Shown in pieces: positions 18,121 through 26,156 of a stretch of DNA of 64,000 nt. The notes beneath the pieces were generated by a model. That model did not search any database. It was not told the origin of the DNA and saw only the letters and a list, made by a program, of their open reading frames with translations. The stretch comes from Agromyces sp. LHK192 (GTDB lineage Bacteria; Actinomycetota; Actinomycetes; Actinomycetales; Microbacteriaceae). The stretch's first letter is position 1. The number at the start of each line of letters is the position of its first letter. The stretch lies in the NCBI RefSeq assembly GCF_004006235.1, contig NZ_CP034753.1, positions 3,596,001 to 3,660,000 of the forward strand. Reading direction: 5' to 3'. Made by a program: the position numbers and the translations under genes.

Positions 18121-20091
18121 TCAGGCGGTGCGCAGCCAGACGCGCATGGCGTCGGCCCCGCGATTGCCCCAGAGGTGGTACGGGACGAGGCGCAGTTCGA
18201 CGTCGGATGCCTCCGCGCCGGCCGCCTCCGCATCGGATGCCGCTGCGGTGGCGCCGAGCTCGGGGTAGAGCCCCGCGTCGGGTGCGCCGCCCGCGCGGGC
18301 CCGGAGCGCGATGGTGCGCGTGGCGGCATCCGCATTCGGCGTGAGCCGGTCGACGATGACGGATGCCTCGTGCACGGCGGCCGGGTTCACGACGACGAGG
18401 TCGAGGTCGACGTCGTGGTCGACCTGCTCGGCGCAGTAGACGATCGGGCCGCGCGCGATGGCGACGGACGCTCGGAGTGCGTCGACGCGGGGGTCGGCGC
18501 CGTGGGCGCGCACCGGCATCGGCAGCGTGAGCACGACCTCGTCGCCGGCGGCGAGGGGCCGGTCGACGCGGACCCAGCCGGGCTCGAGGCCGTCGGTCGT
18601 CTCGCCGGCGACCGTCAGCGAGGCACCGCGGCACCAGCCGGGGACGCGCAGCGCGAGCCGCGGGGCGGACTCGGTCGCCTCGGCGACGCGGATGCGGACG
18701 ACCTCGTCCCACGGGTAGTCCGTCTCGACCTCGAGCACGAGGCCGTCGACCGCGATCGTGCCGGTGGCGTACTGGGCGAGCTGGAGCTCGTCGCCGCAGA
18801 CCGCGGCGAGGTGGTCCTGCAGCTCGGCGGTCCAGCGCACGATGTTGGGCGGGCAGCAGGGGCAGACGAACCACCCGCGCCGCAGCGGCTCGCCGTGCGT
18901 CTCGGCGCCGGAGCGCTGCTGGTGGTCGGGGCGCCGCTGGAGCGGGTTGTCGTAGAAGAACCCCGTCCCGTCGTCGGAGATGCCGACGGCGTAGGCGTTG
19001 TAGAGCACGGTCTCGAACACGTCGAGGTACTTCGGCTGCCCGTCGGCGAGGTACATGCGCCACGCCCACTGCATGACGGCGATCGCCGCGCAGGTCTCGC
19101 TGTACGAGCGCTCGCTCGGCAGCTCGAATCGGTCACCGATCGCCTCGTCGGAGTGCCGGCTGCCGAGTCCACCGGTCAGGTAGAGCTTGGTCGCGACCAT
19201 GTCGTCCCAGAGCCGTTCGAGCGCGACGAGCAGGTCGGTGTCGCCGTGCTCGTGCGCGATGTCGGCGGCGCCGGCGGCGAGGTAGGCCATGCGCACGGCG
19301 TGCCCGGTGACCGAGTCGAGCTCACGAAGCGGCGCGGCGTCCTGGAAGTACTCGGCCGGGAAGACCCTGAGGGCGACGGTGCCGTGGCCGCGGCGGTCGA
19401 CGAACAGGCTCGCGAGTTCGAGGTACCGGTCGTCGCCGGTCTCGCGCGACAGCTCGACGAGCGCCATCTCGATCTCGGGGTGGCCGCAGACCTGCGGGTC
19501 GCCGTCGGGTCCGTACCGCTCGACGGCGAGGTCGGCGAACGCGACGGCTGCGCGCAGCAACCGGTCGTCGCCGAGCCGCCGGTTGGCGGCGACGGCGGCC
19601 TGGACCAGGTGCCCGAGGTTGTAGAGCTCGTGCCCCCAGGCGAGGTCCGACCAAGGCTCGGCGGCGATGTCGGGGGCCTGGAAGTGGCTGTTGAGGTAGC
19701 CGTCGGCGCGTTGTGCGCGGGCGATGAGGTCGACGGCCTCCTCGTAGAAGGCGCGGGCCGCCGGCTCCTCGTCGGCCGCGAGGCCGTAGGCGACGCCCTC
19801 GAGGGTCTTGAAGACGTCGGTGTCGAGGAACGGGTATCGCCCACGGAACGGGGCTGCGGCCTCGGGCCCGGCGGGATCGGCGATGCGGCGCAGGTTGTCG
19901 AGGTTGCCCGCGAGCCCGAGCTGCTCGATGACGTGCCCGGTCGTCGCGGTCCGGTTGCGGCGCTGCCAGCCGCCGAGCGATCCGCCACTGATGCAGGCCT
20001 CGCCCGCACCGAGCGGACGCCGCCCGAGGGCGGTGGGATGCACGGCGGCTCGGCTGTGCGCACGGATGACCTGCTCGGTGGGGAGGGACAT
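18121..20091 (-). CDS. GH127 beta-L-arabinofuranosidase
   Basis: This is a 656-residue glycoside hydrolase family 127 protein (DUF1680 type). Using HypBA1 of Bifidobacterium longum as guide, each known active-site residue has a match at the right spacing: acid/base E316 (SDEAIGD), zinc ligands E332 and C334 (YSETCAA), zinc ligand/nucleophile C412 and zinc ligand C413 (FVCPCCPPN). The family removes beta-L-arabinofuranose from hydroxyproline-linked oligoarabinosides of plant extensins. There is no signal peptide, so the substrate must be imported. A solute-binding protein gene follows 41 bp downstream. The ATG has GAGGAG about 8 nt before it. It is the first gene of the run and has two operator-like palindromes upstream. 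Confidence 0.9.
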   Translation of the reverse strand: MSLPTEQVIRAHSRAAVHPTALGRRPLGAGEACISGGSLGGWQRRNRTATTGHVIEQLGLAGNLDNLRRIADPAGPEAAAPFRGRYPFLDTDVFKTLEGVAYGLAADEEPAARAFYEEAVDLIARAQRADGYLNSHFQAPDIAAEPWSDLAWGHELYNLGHLVQAAVAANRRLGDDRLLRAAVAFADLAVERYGPDGDPQVCGHPEIEMALVELSRETGDDRYLELASLFVDRRGHGTVALRVFPAEYFQDAAPLRELDSVTGHAVRMAYLAAGAADIAHEHGDTDLLVALERLWDDMVATKLYLTGGLGSRHSDEAIGDRFELPSERSYSETCAAIAVMQWAWRMYLADGQPKYLDVFETVLYNAYAVGISDDGTGFFYDNPLQRRPDHQQRSGAETHGEPLRRGWFVCPCCPPNIVRWTAELQDHLAAVCGDELQLAQYATGTIAVDGLVLEVETDYPWDEVVRIRVAEATESAPRLALRVPGWCRGASLTVAGETTDGLEPGWVRVDRPLAAGDEVVLTLPMPVRAHGADPRVDALRASVAIARGPIVYCAEQVDHDVDLDLVVVNPAAVHEASVIVDRLTPNADAATRTIALRARAGGAPDAGLYPELGATAAASDAEAAGAEASDVELRLVPYHLWGNRGADAMRVWLRTA

Positions 20092-20128
20092 GCAGGGAGC
20101 TCCTCGGGTCGGCACGACGGTGTACGAC

Positions 20129-20163
20129 GTGACATATTACAGAAGAAGTGCGTGACATGTTAC
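20129..20163 (-). promoter_or_regulatory. Two candidate GntR operators upstream of the GH127-peptide transporter genes
   Basis: On the plus strand GTGACATATTAC occupies 20129-20140 and GTGACATGTTAC occupies 20152-20163. They are direct copies 23 bp apart, about two helical turns, in the AT-richer 188-bp gap between the GH127 gene and the divergent exporter. Both fit GTRAYATRTYAC, and the first is identical to the site at 9030-9041. This suggests cooperative binding by the same regulator, inferred to be the GntR protein encoded at 9126-9794. Confidence 0.65.
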
Positions 20164-20267
20164 GCATTACCCAGGCCCGCCCGTCAAGCGAAGCGAGGAC
20201 ATCCGTCCGAGCCGTTACCGCGCTGAAACACGGACGGGCGCGCCCGAGTCGCGCGTCCACCCTCGGG

Positions 20268-20273
20268 TAACGT
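20268..20273 (+). promoter_or_regulatory. -10 hexamer TAACGT, probable leaderless start
   Basis: The hexamer ends 6 nt before the GTG of the exporter gene and there is no Shine-Dalgarno sequence, so the transcript would begin at or next to the start codon. Confidence 0.45.
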
Positions 20274-20279
20274 CGCTGC

Positions 20280-21185
20280 GTGGACACCGCGCGAGGACTT
20301 CCCGGGGGCCGGAGCACGGCCGTGACGTTCGTCGTCGCCGGCCTCGCGTGCCAGGAGGTCGGCGCCTCGATCGCCGTGCTGCTCTTCCCCACCGTCGGCG
20401 CCATCGGCATGGTCGCCCTCAGGCTCGTGTTCTCCGCGCTGGTGCTGATGCTCATCGCGCGCCCGAACCTGCGGAGGCACGACCGGGCCGCGTGGCTCAC
20501 GGTCGTCGGCTTCGGGCTCGTGCTCGCCCTGATGAACGCCCTGTTCTACCTCTCGCTCGAGCGCATCCCGCTGGGTGCCGCGGTCACGATCGAGGTGCTC
20601 GGGCCGCTCGTGCTGTCGGTCTTCGCGAGCCGGCGTGCTTCGGCCTGGCTCTGGGCCGTGCTCGCCGCGATCGGCGTCGCGATGCTGGGGCAGGGCAGCT
20701 TCGGCCACCTCGACCCGATCGGGGTCCTCCTCGCCGCCGCGACCGGGGTGACGTGGGCGGGGTACATCCTGCTGTCCGCGGGCACGGGCAGACGGTTCCA
20801 GGGGCTCGACGGCCTCGCGATCGCGTTCGGCGTCGGCGCCCTCGCGATCCTGCCCTTCGGCATCGCGACGAGCGGCGCCGTGCTGATGCGCCCCGAGGTG
20901 CTCGGACTCGGCGCGGCCGTGGCCCTGCTGAGCTCGACGATCCCCTACGCGCTGGAGCTCATCGCCCTTCGGCGGCTCCCGGCCTCGACGTTCGCGATCC
21001 TGATGAGCCTGGCGCCCGCGATGGCCACCGTCGCGGGCCTCGTGCTGCTGGGGCAGCACTTCACCTGGGTGGCGGTGATCGCGGTCGGCCTCGTCGTCAC
21101 GGCATCGATCGGCGCCGTGCGCACGGCGCAGCGGCATGCACCCCCGAACTCCCCGCCGCAGGTGCCGCCTACATCATCGCCATGA
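20280..21185 (+). CDS. RhtA-like EamA family amino acid exporter
   Basis: This is a 301-residue membrane protein with ten predicted helices in two EamA repeats. Its sequence follows Escherichia coli RhtA (threonine/homoserine exporter) closely: GAIGMVALRLVFSALVLML, a PLGAAVTIEVLGPL block and STIPYALELIALRRLP. Export of small amino acids is therefore the best guess. Because it diverges from the hydroxyproline locus, it might vent a related amino acid, but no shared regulatory site is obvious on its side. The GTG start lacks a ribosome-binding site. Its 3' end overlaps the convergent monooxygenase-like gene by 17 bp. Confidence 0.85.
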   Translation: MDTARGLPGGRSTAVTFVVAGLACQEVGASIAVLLFPTVGAIGMVALRLVFSALVLMLIARPNLRRHDRAAWLTVVGFGLVLALMNALFYLSLERIPLGAAVTIEVLGPLVLSVFASRRASAWLWAVLAAIGVAMLGQGSFGHLDPIGVLLAAATGVTWAGYILLSAGTGRRFQGLDGLAIAFGVGALAILPFGIATSGAVLMRPEVLGLGAAVALLSSTIPYALELIALRRLPASTFAILMSLAPAMATVAGLVLLGQHFTWVAVIAVGLVVTASIGAVRTAQRHAPPNSPPQVPPTSSP

Positions 21186-22353
21186 TCTGGCGCGCGATCA
21201 TGCGCCCGGCGCGGTTCGCCCCGATCGTCGACGCCTGCGGCCCGTAACCGGCGAGGAACACGCGCGGGTCCGCCCACGACGCGCCCTGCCCGATGGTGAT
21301 GCCACCCTGCTTCTCGCGCAGCCTGAGCGGCCCGAGGTGCCTGAGCTCCGGCCGGAACCCCGTGGCCCAGATGATCGCGTCGGCCTGCTGCTCGACACGG
21401 CCGTCGCCGTCCAGGTCGTCCCAGACGACGCGGTCCTCCTCGATGCGGTCGAACATCGGCTTGGCGACGAGCAGGCCTCGGTCGATGCCGGCGGCGATGC
21501 GCCTGCTCTTCGGCACCCCGGTTCCGCTCACGATGGATGGCAGGGCGCGGCCGGCGCGGGCCGCTTCGTCCTGCATGGCGACCGCGGCGGATGCCCCCTC
21601 GAGATCGAGCTCCTGCCGATCGATCCAGTCGATCGGCCGCCGCGAGACCCACGTGAGCTCGGAGGCCACCCCCTCGAGCTCGAGCATGAACCCGATCGCC
21701 GACGTGCCGCCGCCGACCACGACGACCCGCTGGTCGAGGAAGTCCTCGGCGTCGACGAAATCCGAGGTGTGCAGGTGACGGCCCCTGAAGTCGCCCATGC
21801 CGGGGTAGAACGGCACGAACGGCGAGCCCCAGGTGCCGGTCGCGTTCACGAGGAACTGGGCGTGCAGCGTGTGCTGCGTGAAGGCGGGACCCTGCACCTC
21901 CTCGAACGTCTTGCGGCGACGGCCGAAGAAGCCGCGCGAGCGCTGCTCCTCGACCGGCCGCGGAGCGTGGTCCTCGATGGTGAGCTTCAGGTCGGCGCCG
22001 TCGTTCTCGACGCGGCGCACGTGCATCGGCCGGTGCACCCGGAGGTCGTAGTGCTCCTCGAATCGGCCGTAGTAGTCGGCCACGACCTCGCGGGCGGGCA
22101 GCGTGCGGTCGGCGGTCTCGAAGCTGAGGCCGAGCTCGGCCATGCCGGGCAGGTCGTTGACCCGGTGCGCGGTGCCGAGCTTCAGCGACGACCAGCGGTG
22201 CTGCCACGCTCCGCCGGGCCCGGGAGCCCGATCGAGGACGACGAAATCCTCGTCGGCGACCAGTTCGAACCGTCGCAGGTAGAAGGCCACGGAGAGCCCG
22301 GCCTGACCGGCGCCGACCACCGCCACCGTCACGCGTTCGGGCAAGCTCGTCAC
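21169..22353 (-). CDS. Flavin-containing monooxygenase-like NAD(P)-binding oxidoreductase
   Basis: This is a 394-residue flavoprotein with an FAD motif VAVVGAGQAGLSVAFYL near the N-terminus and a central NADPH motif VVVVGGGTSAIGFML. The conserved ATGFRPELRHLGPL segment closes the FMO/pyridine-nucleotide-oxidoreductase fold. Substrates in this group range from amines and thiols to ketones, so no specific reaction can be assigned. The GTG start at 22353 is chosen because it lies a few residues before the dinucleotide fold. The longer frame would cross the promoter of the DUF3073 gene. The ribosome-binding site is weak. Confidence 0.85.
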   Translation of the reverse strand: MTSLPERVTVAVVGAGQAGLSVAFYLRRFELVADEDFVVLDRAPGPGGAWQHRWSSLKLGTAHRVNDLPGMAELGLSFETADRTLPAREVVADYYGRFEEHYDLRVHRPMHVRRVENDGADLKLTIEDHAPRPVEEQRSRGFFGRRRKTFEEVQGPAFTQHTLHAQFLVNATGTWGSPFVPFYPGMGDFRGRHLHTSDFVDAEDFLDQRVVVVGGGTSAIGFMLELEGVASELTWVSRRPIDWIDRQELDLEGASAAVAMQDEAARAGRALPSIVSGTGVPKSRRIAAGIDRGLLVAKPMFDRIEEDRVVWDDLDGDGRVEQQADAIIWATGFRPELRHLGPLRLREKQGGITIGQGASWADPRVFLAGYGPQASTIGANRAGRMIARQIMAMM

Positions 22354-22499
22354 CCGTCTATCCCACCATGCATCGCCTGTGAGCGAGCCGGAGGGAGCAG
22401 CCCTCCGCGGTGCTAAACTGCTCGGCAGGGATTGTTCATTATCAGTGCGAGCCGGGTGAAGACCATTCCACCCGGCCAGAAGTCGTAAGGGGGTCACGC

Positions 22500-22700
22500 A
22501 TGGGGCGCGGCCGTCAGAAAGCCAAGCACACCAAGGTCGCTCGGGAGCTGAAGTACTTCAGCCCCGACACGGACTACAGTGCGCTTGAGCGCGAACTCAC
22601 GAGTTCGCAGCCTGACCACTACGAAGACGAAGCGTCGAAGTGGGCGGAATACTCCGACGACGACTCGTACGTGCCGGGCGACAGCTCCTCCCACCGCTGA
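22500..22700 (+). CDS. DUF3073 family protein
   Basis: This is a 66-residue highly charged protein whose N-terminus, MGRGRQKAKHTKVARELKYF, is the hallmark of actinobacterial DUF3073. The function is unknown. A long in-frame extension upstream is rejected because AAGGGGGT lies about 6 nt before this ATG and the family starts here. In related genomes it commonly sits beside purM, and here too the next sizeable neighbour is purM, in convergent orientation. A TAAACT hexamer near 22413 and a 7-bp hairpin at 22389-22407 lie upstream and may belong to its promoter or leader. Confidence 0.9.
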   Translation: MGRGRQKAKHTKVARELKYFSPDTDYSALERELTSSQPDHYEDEASKWAEYSDDDSYVPGDSSSHR

Positions 22701-22822
22701 CCGCAGGTCGTCGACCGCGACGCCTCCCGCCGCTGACCGCCGAATCCGAGATCGCGCGACACCTCGCGATCCGAACGGCTCGCACGGTCGGATGCCTCAT
22801 CGACGGCGCGCGCACGCGTCGC

Positions 22823-22828
22823 TAGGCT
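22823..22828 (+). promoter_or_regulatory. -10 hexamer TAGGCT, probable leaderless start
   Basis: This lies 7 nt before the ATG of the small membrane protein gene at 22836, with no ribosome-binding site between. Confidence 0.45.
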
Positions 22829-22835
22829 GACGACC

Positions 22836-23027
22836 ATGGCAGACCGGTCGGCGTCCGAGCAGGTGCAACGACGAGCCCGCATCGCGGCATGGGTCAGCGT
22901 CGCGGTCATCGCGCTGTGCGGCGTCGTCGTCGCGATCGCAACGGCCGAGTGGTGGCCGCTGGTCCTGCTGCTGGGGCTCGCGCTCCCGATGCTGCCCATC
23001 GGGTCGGCGCGCCGGTCGGCACGGTAG
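22836..23027 (+). CDS. Small two-helix membrane protein, unknown function
   Basis: This is a 63-residue protein: a charged N-terminus, two hydrophobic helices (about residues 17-36 and 40-55) joined by a short EWW turn, and a basic C-terminus. No family is recognised. The hydrophobic pattern, the basic cytoplasmic ends and a promoter-like hexamer directly upstream support a real gene. It ends 6 bp before the stop of the convergent oxidoreductase gene. Confidence 0.65.
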   Translation: MADRSASEQVQRRARIAAWVSVAVIALCGVVVAIATAEWWPLVLLLGLALPMLPIGSARRSAR

Positions 23028-23033
23028 CCGCGC

Positions 23034-23813
23034 TCACGACCGGAGCCACCCCGCGGCGACCTCGGCGAACCGTTCGAGCTCGGCGAGCGACCCCGTCGGC
23101 GTGATCGCGCGCAGCACGAGTTCGTCGGCCACCCGGTAGGCGTCGAGCCGCTCCGGCCGCGCCGGCCCGCCCTGCAGGGTCGCATCGATCGCCCGGACGC
23201 CCTGGCGTTCGAAGTTCGCGGCGTACGACGGGAAGCTCGCGTAGCGGCCCGCCTCCGCCTCCAGTTCGGGCAGGGCCGCATCGTCCACGATCGTGCGTAC
23301 GTAGAGGATGCCGCGCACCGCGCGCGCATCGGCCTCCCGCGCTGTCGCGTCCCGTCGAAGATCCCGCATCGCCTCGGCGGCGGCATCCGGAACCAGCCAG
23401 TTGAGCAGCACCCCGTCGGCGCGCTCGGCGGCGAGCCGGCGCATTCGCGGGCCGAGTGCGCCGACGACGAGTTCGGCGTCGGTCCGGGCGCGGAGCGCCG
23501 CGATGCCGGCTTCCACGAGTCCCAGCGGCCGTGCTGCACCGCCCGACCCGATGCCGAGGGTGAGCCGGTCGGCCGGGATCGCGTCGAGATCGAGCGACTC
23601 GACCGGCCGACGATCGAGCGGGACCACCCCGGTCGCCAGCCGCAGGGTCGAGGTCGCCTCGGCCGCGGCGCGGAGCGCCGCGAGCGAATCCCCGCCGGGC
23701 ACGTCGTTGACCCAGAGCGCGTGGAACCCGAGGGCTTCGACGCGCGGCGCGAGCGCCCGCACGTCGGCCTCGGGCGTTCGACCGTGGATGCCGATCGAGA
23801 TCTCGGCGCCCAT
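23034..23813 (-). CDS. LLM-class flavin-dependent oxidoreductase (short)
   Basis: This is a 259-residue luciferase-like monooxygenase-family protein. Recognisable blocks are ISIGIHGRTPEADVRALAPR, RVEALGFHALWVNDVPGG, the RLATGVVPLDRR strand and DRLTLGIGSGGAARPLGL. Actinobacterial members often use F420 or FMN. It is shorter than the usual 290-340 residues; the insertion region of the TIM barrel seems reduced. It follows purM by 5 bp on the same strand and is probably co-transcribed with it, though no purine role is known. The substrate is unknown. Confidence 0.8.
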   Translation of the reverse strand: MGAEISIGIHGRTPEADVRALAPRVEALGFHALWVNDVPGGDSLAALRAAAEATSTLRLATGVVPLDRRPVESLDLDAIPADRLTLGIGSGGAARPLGLVEAGIAALRARTDAELVVGALGPRMRRLAAERADGVLLNWLVPDAAAEAMRDLRRDATAREADARAVRGILYVRTIVDDAALPELEAEAGRYASFPSYAANFERQGVRAIDATLQGGPARPERLDAYRVADELVLRAITPTGSLAELERFAEVAAGWLRS

Positions 23814-23818
23814 GCGCG

Positions 23819-24922
23819 TCAGGCCGAGTACGAACCGACGAGGCGAACCGCACCGCCGTCGACGCCCTTGGCGCCCTGCTCGAAGCCCGCGAGGTCGCGC
23901 TCGCCGATAGTGACCGTGCCGACCTGCCAGGTCGGCAGCCCGAGCGCGCCGAGTTCGGCGGTGACGGATGCCGCGGCGTCGGCCTTCACGACCGCGAAGA
24001 AGCCGACGCCGAGGTTCCAGGTGCCCTCCGTCGACTCGAGCGTCGTCCCGGCGAGGTCGTTGAGCACGCGGAACACGGGTGCGGGCGACCAGGTCGACCG
24101 GTCGACCTCGGCCCACGAGCCGCGGGGCAGCACGCGCGCGAGGTTCGCGGCGAGGCCGCCGCCGGTCACGTGCGAGAGGGCGTGCACGGCGTCGCCGTTC
24201 GCGCCGGCGAGCAGCTGCACGAGGGGGCCGGAGTAGAGCCGCGTCGGCTCGAGGAGGGCCTCGCCCCAGGTGGTGCCGAGCTCGGCCGAGGCATCCGTGT
24301 ACCCGATGCCGTGCTGCGCGAGGATGTGGCGCACCAGCGAGAAGCCGTTGGAGTGCAGTCCGCTCGACTCGATCGCGAGGATCGCGTCGCCCGATTCGAC
24401 GCGCTCGGCGCCGAGCGCGCGGTCGGCCTCGACGACGCCGACGGCCGCCCCGGCGACGTCGTAGTCGTCGACGCCCATGAGCCCCGGGTGCTCGGCGGTC
24501 TCGCCGCCGACGAGTGCGGTGCCGGTCTCGGCGCACGCGCGCGCGATGCCGGTGACGATCGCGGCGATGCGGTCGGGCACGACCTTGCCGCACGCGATGT
24601 AGTCGGTCATGAACAGGGGCGTGGCACCCACGACGACGATGTCGTCGACGACCATGCCGACGAGGTCCTGCCCGATGGTGTCGTGCACGTCGAGGGCCTG
24701 GGCGATCGCGATCTTCGTGCCGACGCCGTCGGTCGAGGTCGCGAGGAGGGGCCGCCGGTAGTCCTTCGCGAAGGAGAGGTCGTAGAGGCCGGCGAAGCCG
24801 CCGACTCCGCCCAGGACGTTCGGGCCGTGGGTCTTCGCCACGGCCTCCTTCATCAGCTCGACGGCGAGATCGCCGGCGGCGGTGTCGACTCCGGCAGCGG
24901 CGTATGACGAGTTCGCGCTCAC
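23819..24922 (-). CDS. purM: Phosphoribosylformylglycinamidine cyclo-ligase (AIR synthase)
   Basis: This is a 367-residue PurM, which closes the imidazole ring of 5-aminoimidazole ribonucleotide using ATP in step five of purine synthesis. It has the typical SYAAAGVDTAAGD N-terminus, GVGTKIAIAQALDVHDTIGQD, the GGETAEHPGLM loop and SSGLHSNGFSLVR. The length is normal for the family. The start is GTG (VSANSSYAAAG). In related actinobacteria purM normally follows purF; here it is on the opposite strand and about 10 kb from purF at 34649. Confidence 0.96.
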   Translation of the reverse strand: MSANSSYAAAGVDTAAGDLAVELMKEAVAKTHGPNVLGGVGGFAGLYDLSFAKDYRRPLLATSTDGVGTKIAIAQALDVHDTIGQDLVGMVVDDIVVVGATPLFMTDYIACGKVVPDRIAAIVTGIARACAETGTALVGGETAEHPGLMGVDDYDVAGAAVGVVEADRALGAERVESGDAILAIESSGLHSNGFSLVRHILAQHGIGYTDASAELGTTWGEALLEPTRLYSGPLVQLLAGANGDAVHALSHVTGGGLAANLARVLPRGSWAEVDRSTWSPAPVFRVLNDLAGTTLESTEGTWNLGVGFFAVVKADAAASVTAELGALGLPTWQVGTVTIGERDLAGFEQGAKGVDGGAVRLVGSYSA

Positions 24923-25003
24923 CCGTCAAGCGTACCCGCGACCGGCACGGGCGACACGCGGGCCGAACGGCCCGCGCATCCGGCCGCCGGGCCCCGCCGC
25001 GAC

Positions 25004-25009
25004 TAGAAT
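25004..25009 (+). promoter_or_regulatory. -10 hexamer TAGAAT, probable leaderless start
   Basis: TAGAAT ends 6 nt before the ATG at 25016, placing the expected transcription start on the start codon. It is the closest to consensus of the eight such hexamers in the window. Confidence 0.5.
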
Positions 25010-25015
25010 CCGAGC

Positions 25016-25627
25016 ATGCACGCGGGGGGCGGGCCATCTTGGGTGATCCGGGAGAACGCGAGTCGATCGGTACTCCTGGCGCTCTACCTGCGCGAGGCGC
25101 TCGCGATCGCCTCGCCGGTCGAACTGCCGCACCTGCGTGACATCGGCGCGACCGGTGCCGCACTGCCCGTCGATCGGCAGGACCTGCTCGAGCGCCAGTG
25201 GCGCGAGTGGTGGGCGATGACCGTCGAACCCGAGGCGCATCCGTCGCCCGTGCCGCTCGAACTGGTTCCGGCCTTCGACACCGAGATCGCCCTGCCCACG
25301 ACCGGCGCCGAGGAGCTCGCGGCCGCGATCGTGCCGCACGCCGAGGCGTCGCGGGCGTGGGCCGACTGGGCGCACGACCAGTACCGCAACGCGTCGGCCT
25401 CGCGACGCGGCGACTCGTACCGCGCCTACGCGGGCTCGATCGCCGAGCACGAACGCGAGGTCGGCCGCCGCGCGCACTCGTTCGAGTTGAACGTGCAGGT
25501 CGTGCCGCTGGTCTCCCCCGGCGTCTGGTGGATCGGCAGCATGACGGTCGCCGTCACGGACTCGCTGCGCGCCGACGCGGCGGCGTTCGACGACGCGATC
25601 CACCCGATCATCGCCGAACTCGCGTAG
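25016..25627 (+). CDS. Conserved actinobacterial protein of unknown function
   Basis: This is a 203-residue protein with no domain I can name. It opens MHAGGGPSWVIRENASRSVL, is rich in Trp and Glu (RQWREWWAMTVEPEAHP) and has no signal peptide or membrane helix. Codon use matches its neighbours and the frame is uninterrupted, so it is a real gene. It diverges from purM across a 93-bp gap. The start at 25016 is supported by the TAGAAT hexamer just upstream. Confidence 0.8.
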   Translation: MHAGGGPSWVIRENASRSVLLALYLREALAIASPVELPHLRDIGATGAALPVDRQDLLERQWREWWAMTVEPEAHPSPVPLELVPAFDTEIALPTTGAEELAAAIVPHAEASRAWADWAHDQYRNASASRRGDSYRAYAGSIAEHEREVGRRAHSFELNVQVVPLVSPGVWWIGSMTVAVTDSLRADAAAFDDAIHPIIAELA

Positions 25628-25694
25628 CCGCCTCGGGGGTCGAGTAGCGAAGCGTATCGAGACCGATCACCTCCCCCGTGCCAGACTCGACCGC

Positions 25695-26129
25695 ATGAGC
25701 ATCTGGTTCGGCGAGCCCAGCGTCGAGTGGGCCAACTCCCGCTGCGACGGCACCCTGATCCGGTCGACGGGCATCGAGATGACCGAGTTGACCGATGACT
25801 CCTTGAAGGGTCGGATGCCCGTCGACGAGCGCACCCGTCAACCCGGCGGCGTGCTGCACGGCGGGGCATCCGTCGCCTTCGCGGAGACGCTCGCGAGCTG
25901 GGGGTCGAGCTTCACGGTCGACCCCGACCGCAATTATTGCGTCGGCATGGAGATCAACGCGAACCATGTGCGGCCGGTCGCCGAGGGCTGGGTGTACGGC
26001 GAGGCGCGGCCGATCAGCCGCGGGCGCACGACGCAGGTGTGGGACATCCGCATCACCGACGAACAGGGTCGCCTGGTCTGCGTGTCTCGCTGCACGATGG
26101 CCGTGCTCGCGAAGCCGTCGGAGTACTGA
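25695..26129 (+). CDS. PaaI-type hotdog-fold thioesterase
   Basis: This is a 144-residue hotdog protein. The catalytic-helix motif RQPGGVLHGGASVAFAETLA is typical of PaaI/YdiI acyl-CoA thioesterases, where the segment after HGG begins the central helix and the acidic residue in AETLAS is catalytic. The likely reaction is hydrolysis of an aryl- or acyl-CoA or the menaquinone precursor DHNA-CoA; the sequence does not decide. It lies 27 bp before the glutamine-amidotransferase gene on the same strand, so the two may form an operon. Confidence 0.88.
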   Translation: MSIWFGEPSVEWANSRCDGTLIRSTGIEMTELTDDSLKGRMPVDERTRQPGGVLHGGASVAFAETLASWGSSFTVDPDRNYCVGMEINANHVRPVAEGWVYGEARPISRGRTTQVWDIRITDEQGRLVCVSRCTMAVLAKPSEY

Positions 26130-26156
26130 CCGCCGCATCCGGAGGGAGGGCCGGCC

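Noticed and set aside
16379..19069. Longer lipoprotein frame running to 19069
   Set aside because: The extension lies wholly in another frame of the GH127 gene, and a lipobox signal peptide with a strong ribosome-binding site marks the true start at 18079.
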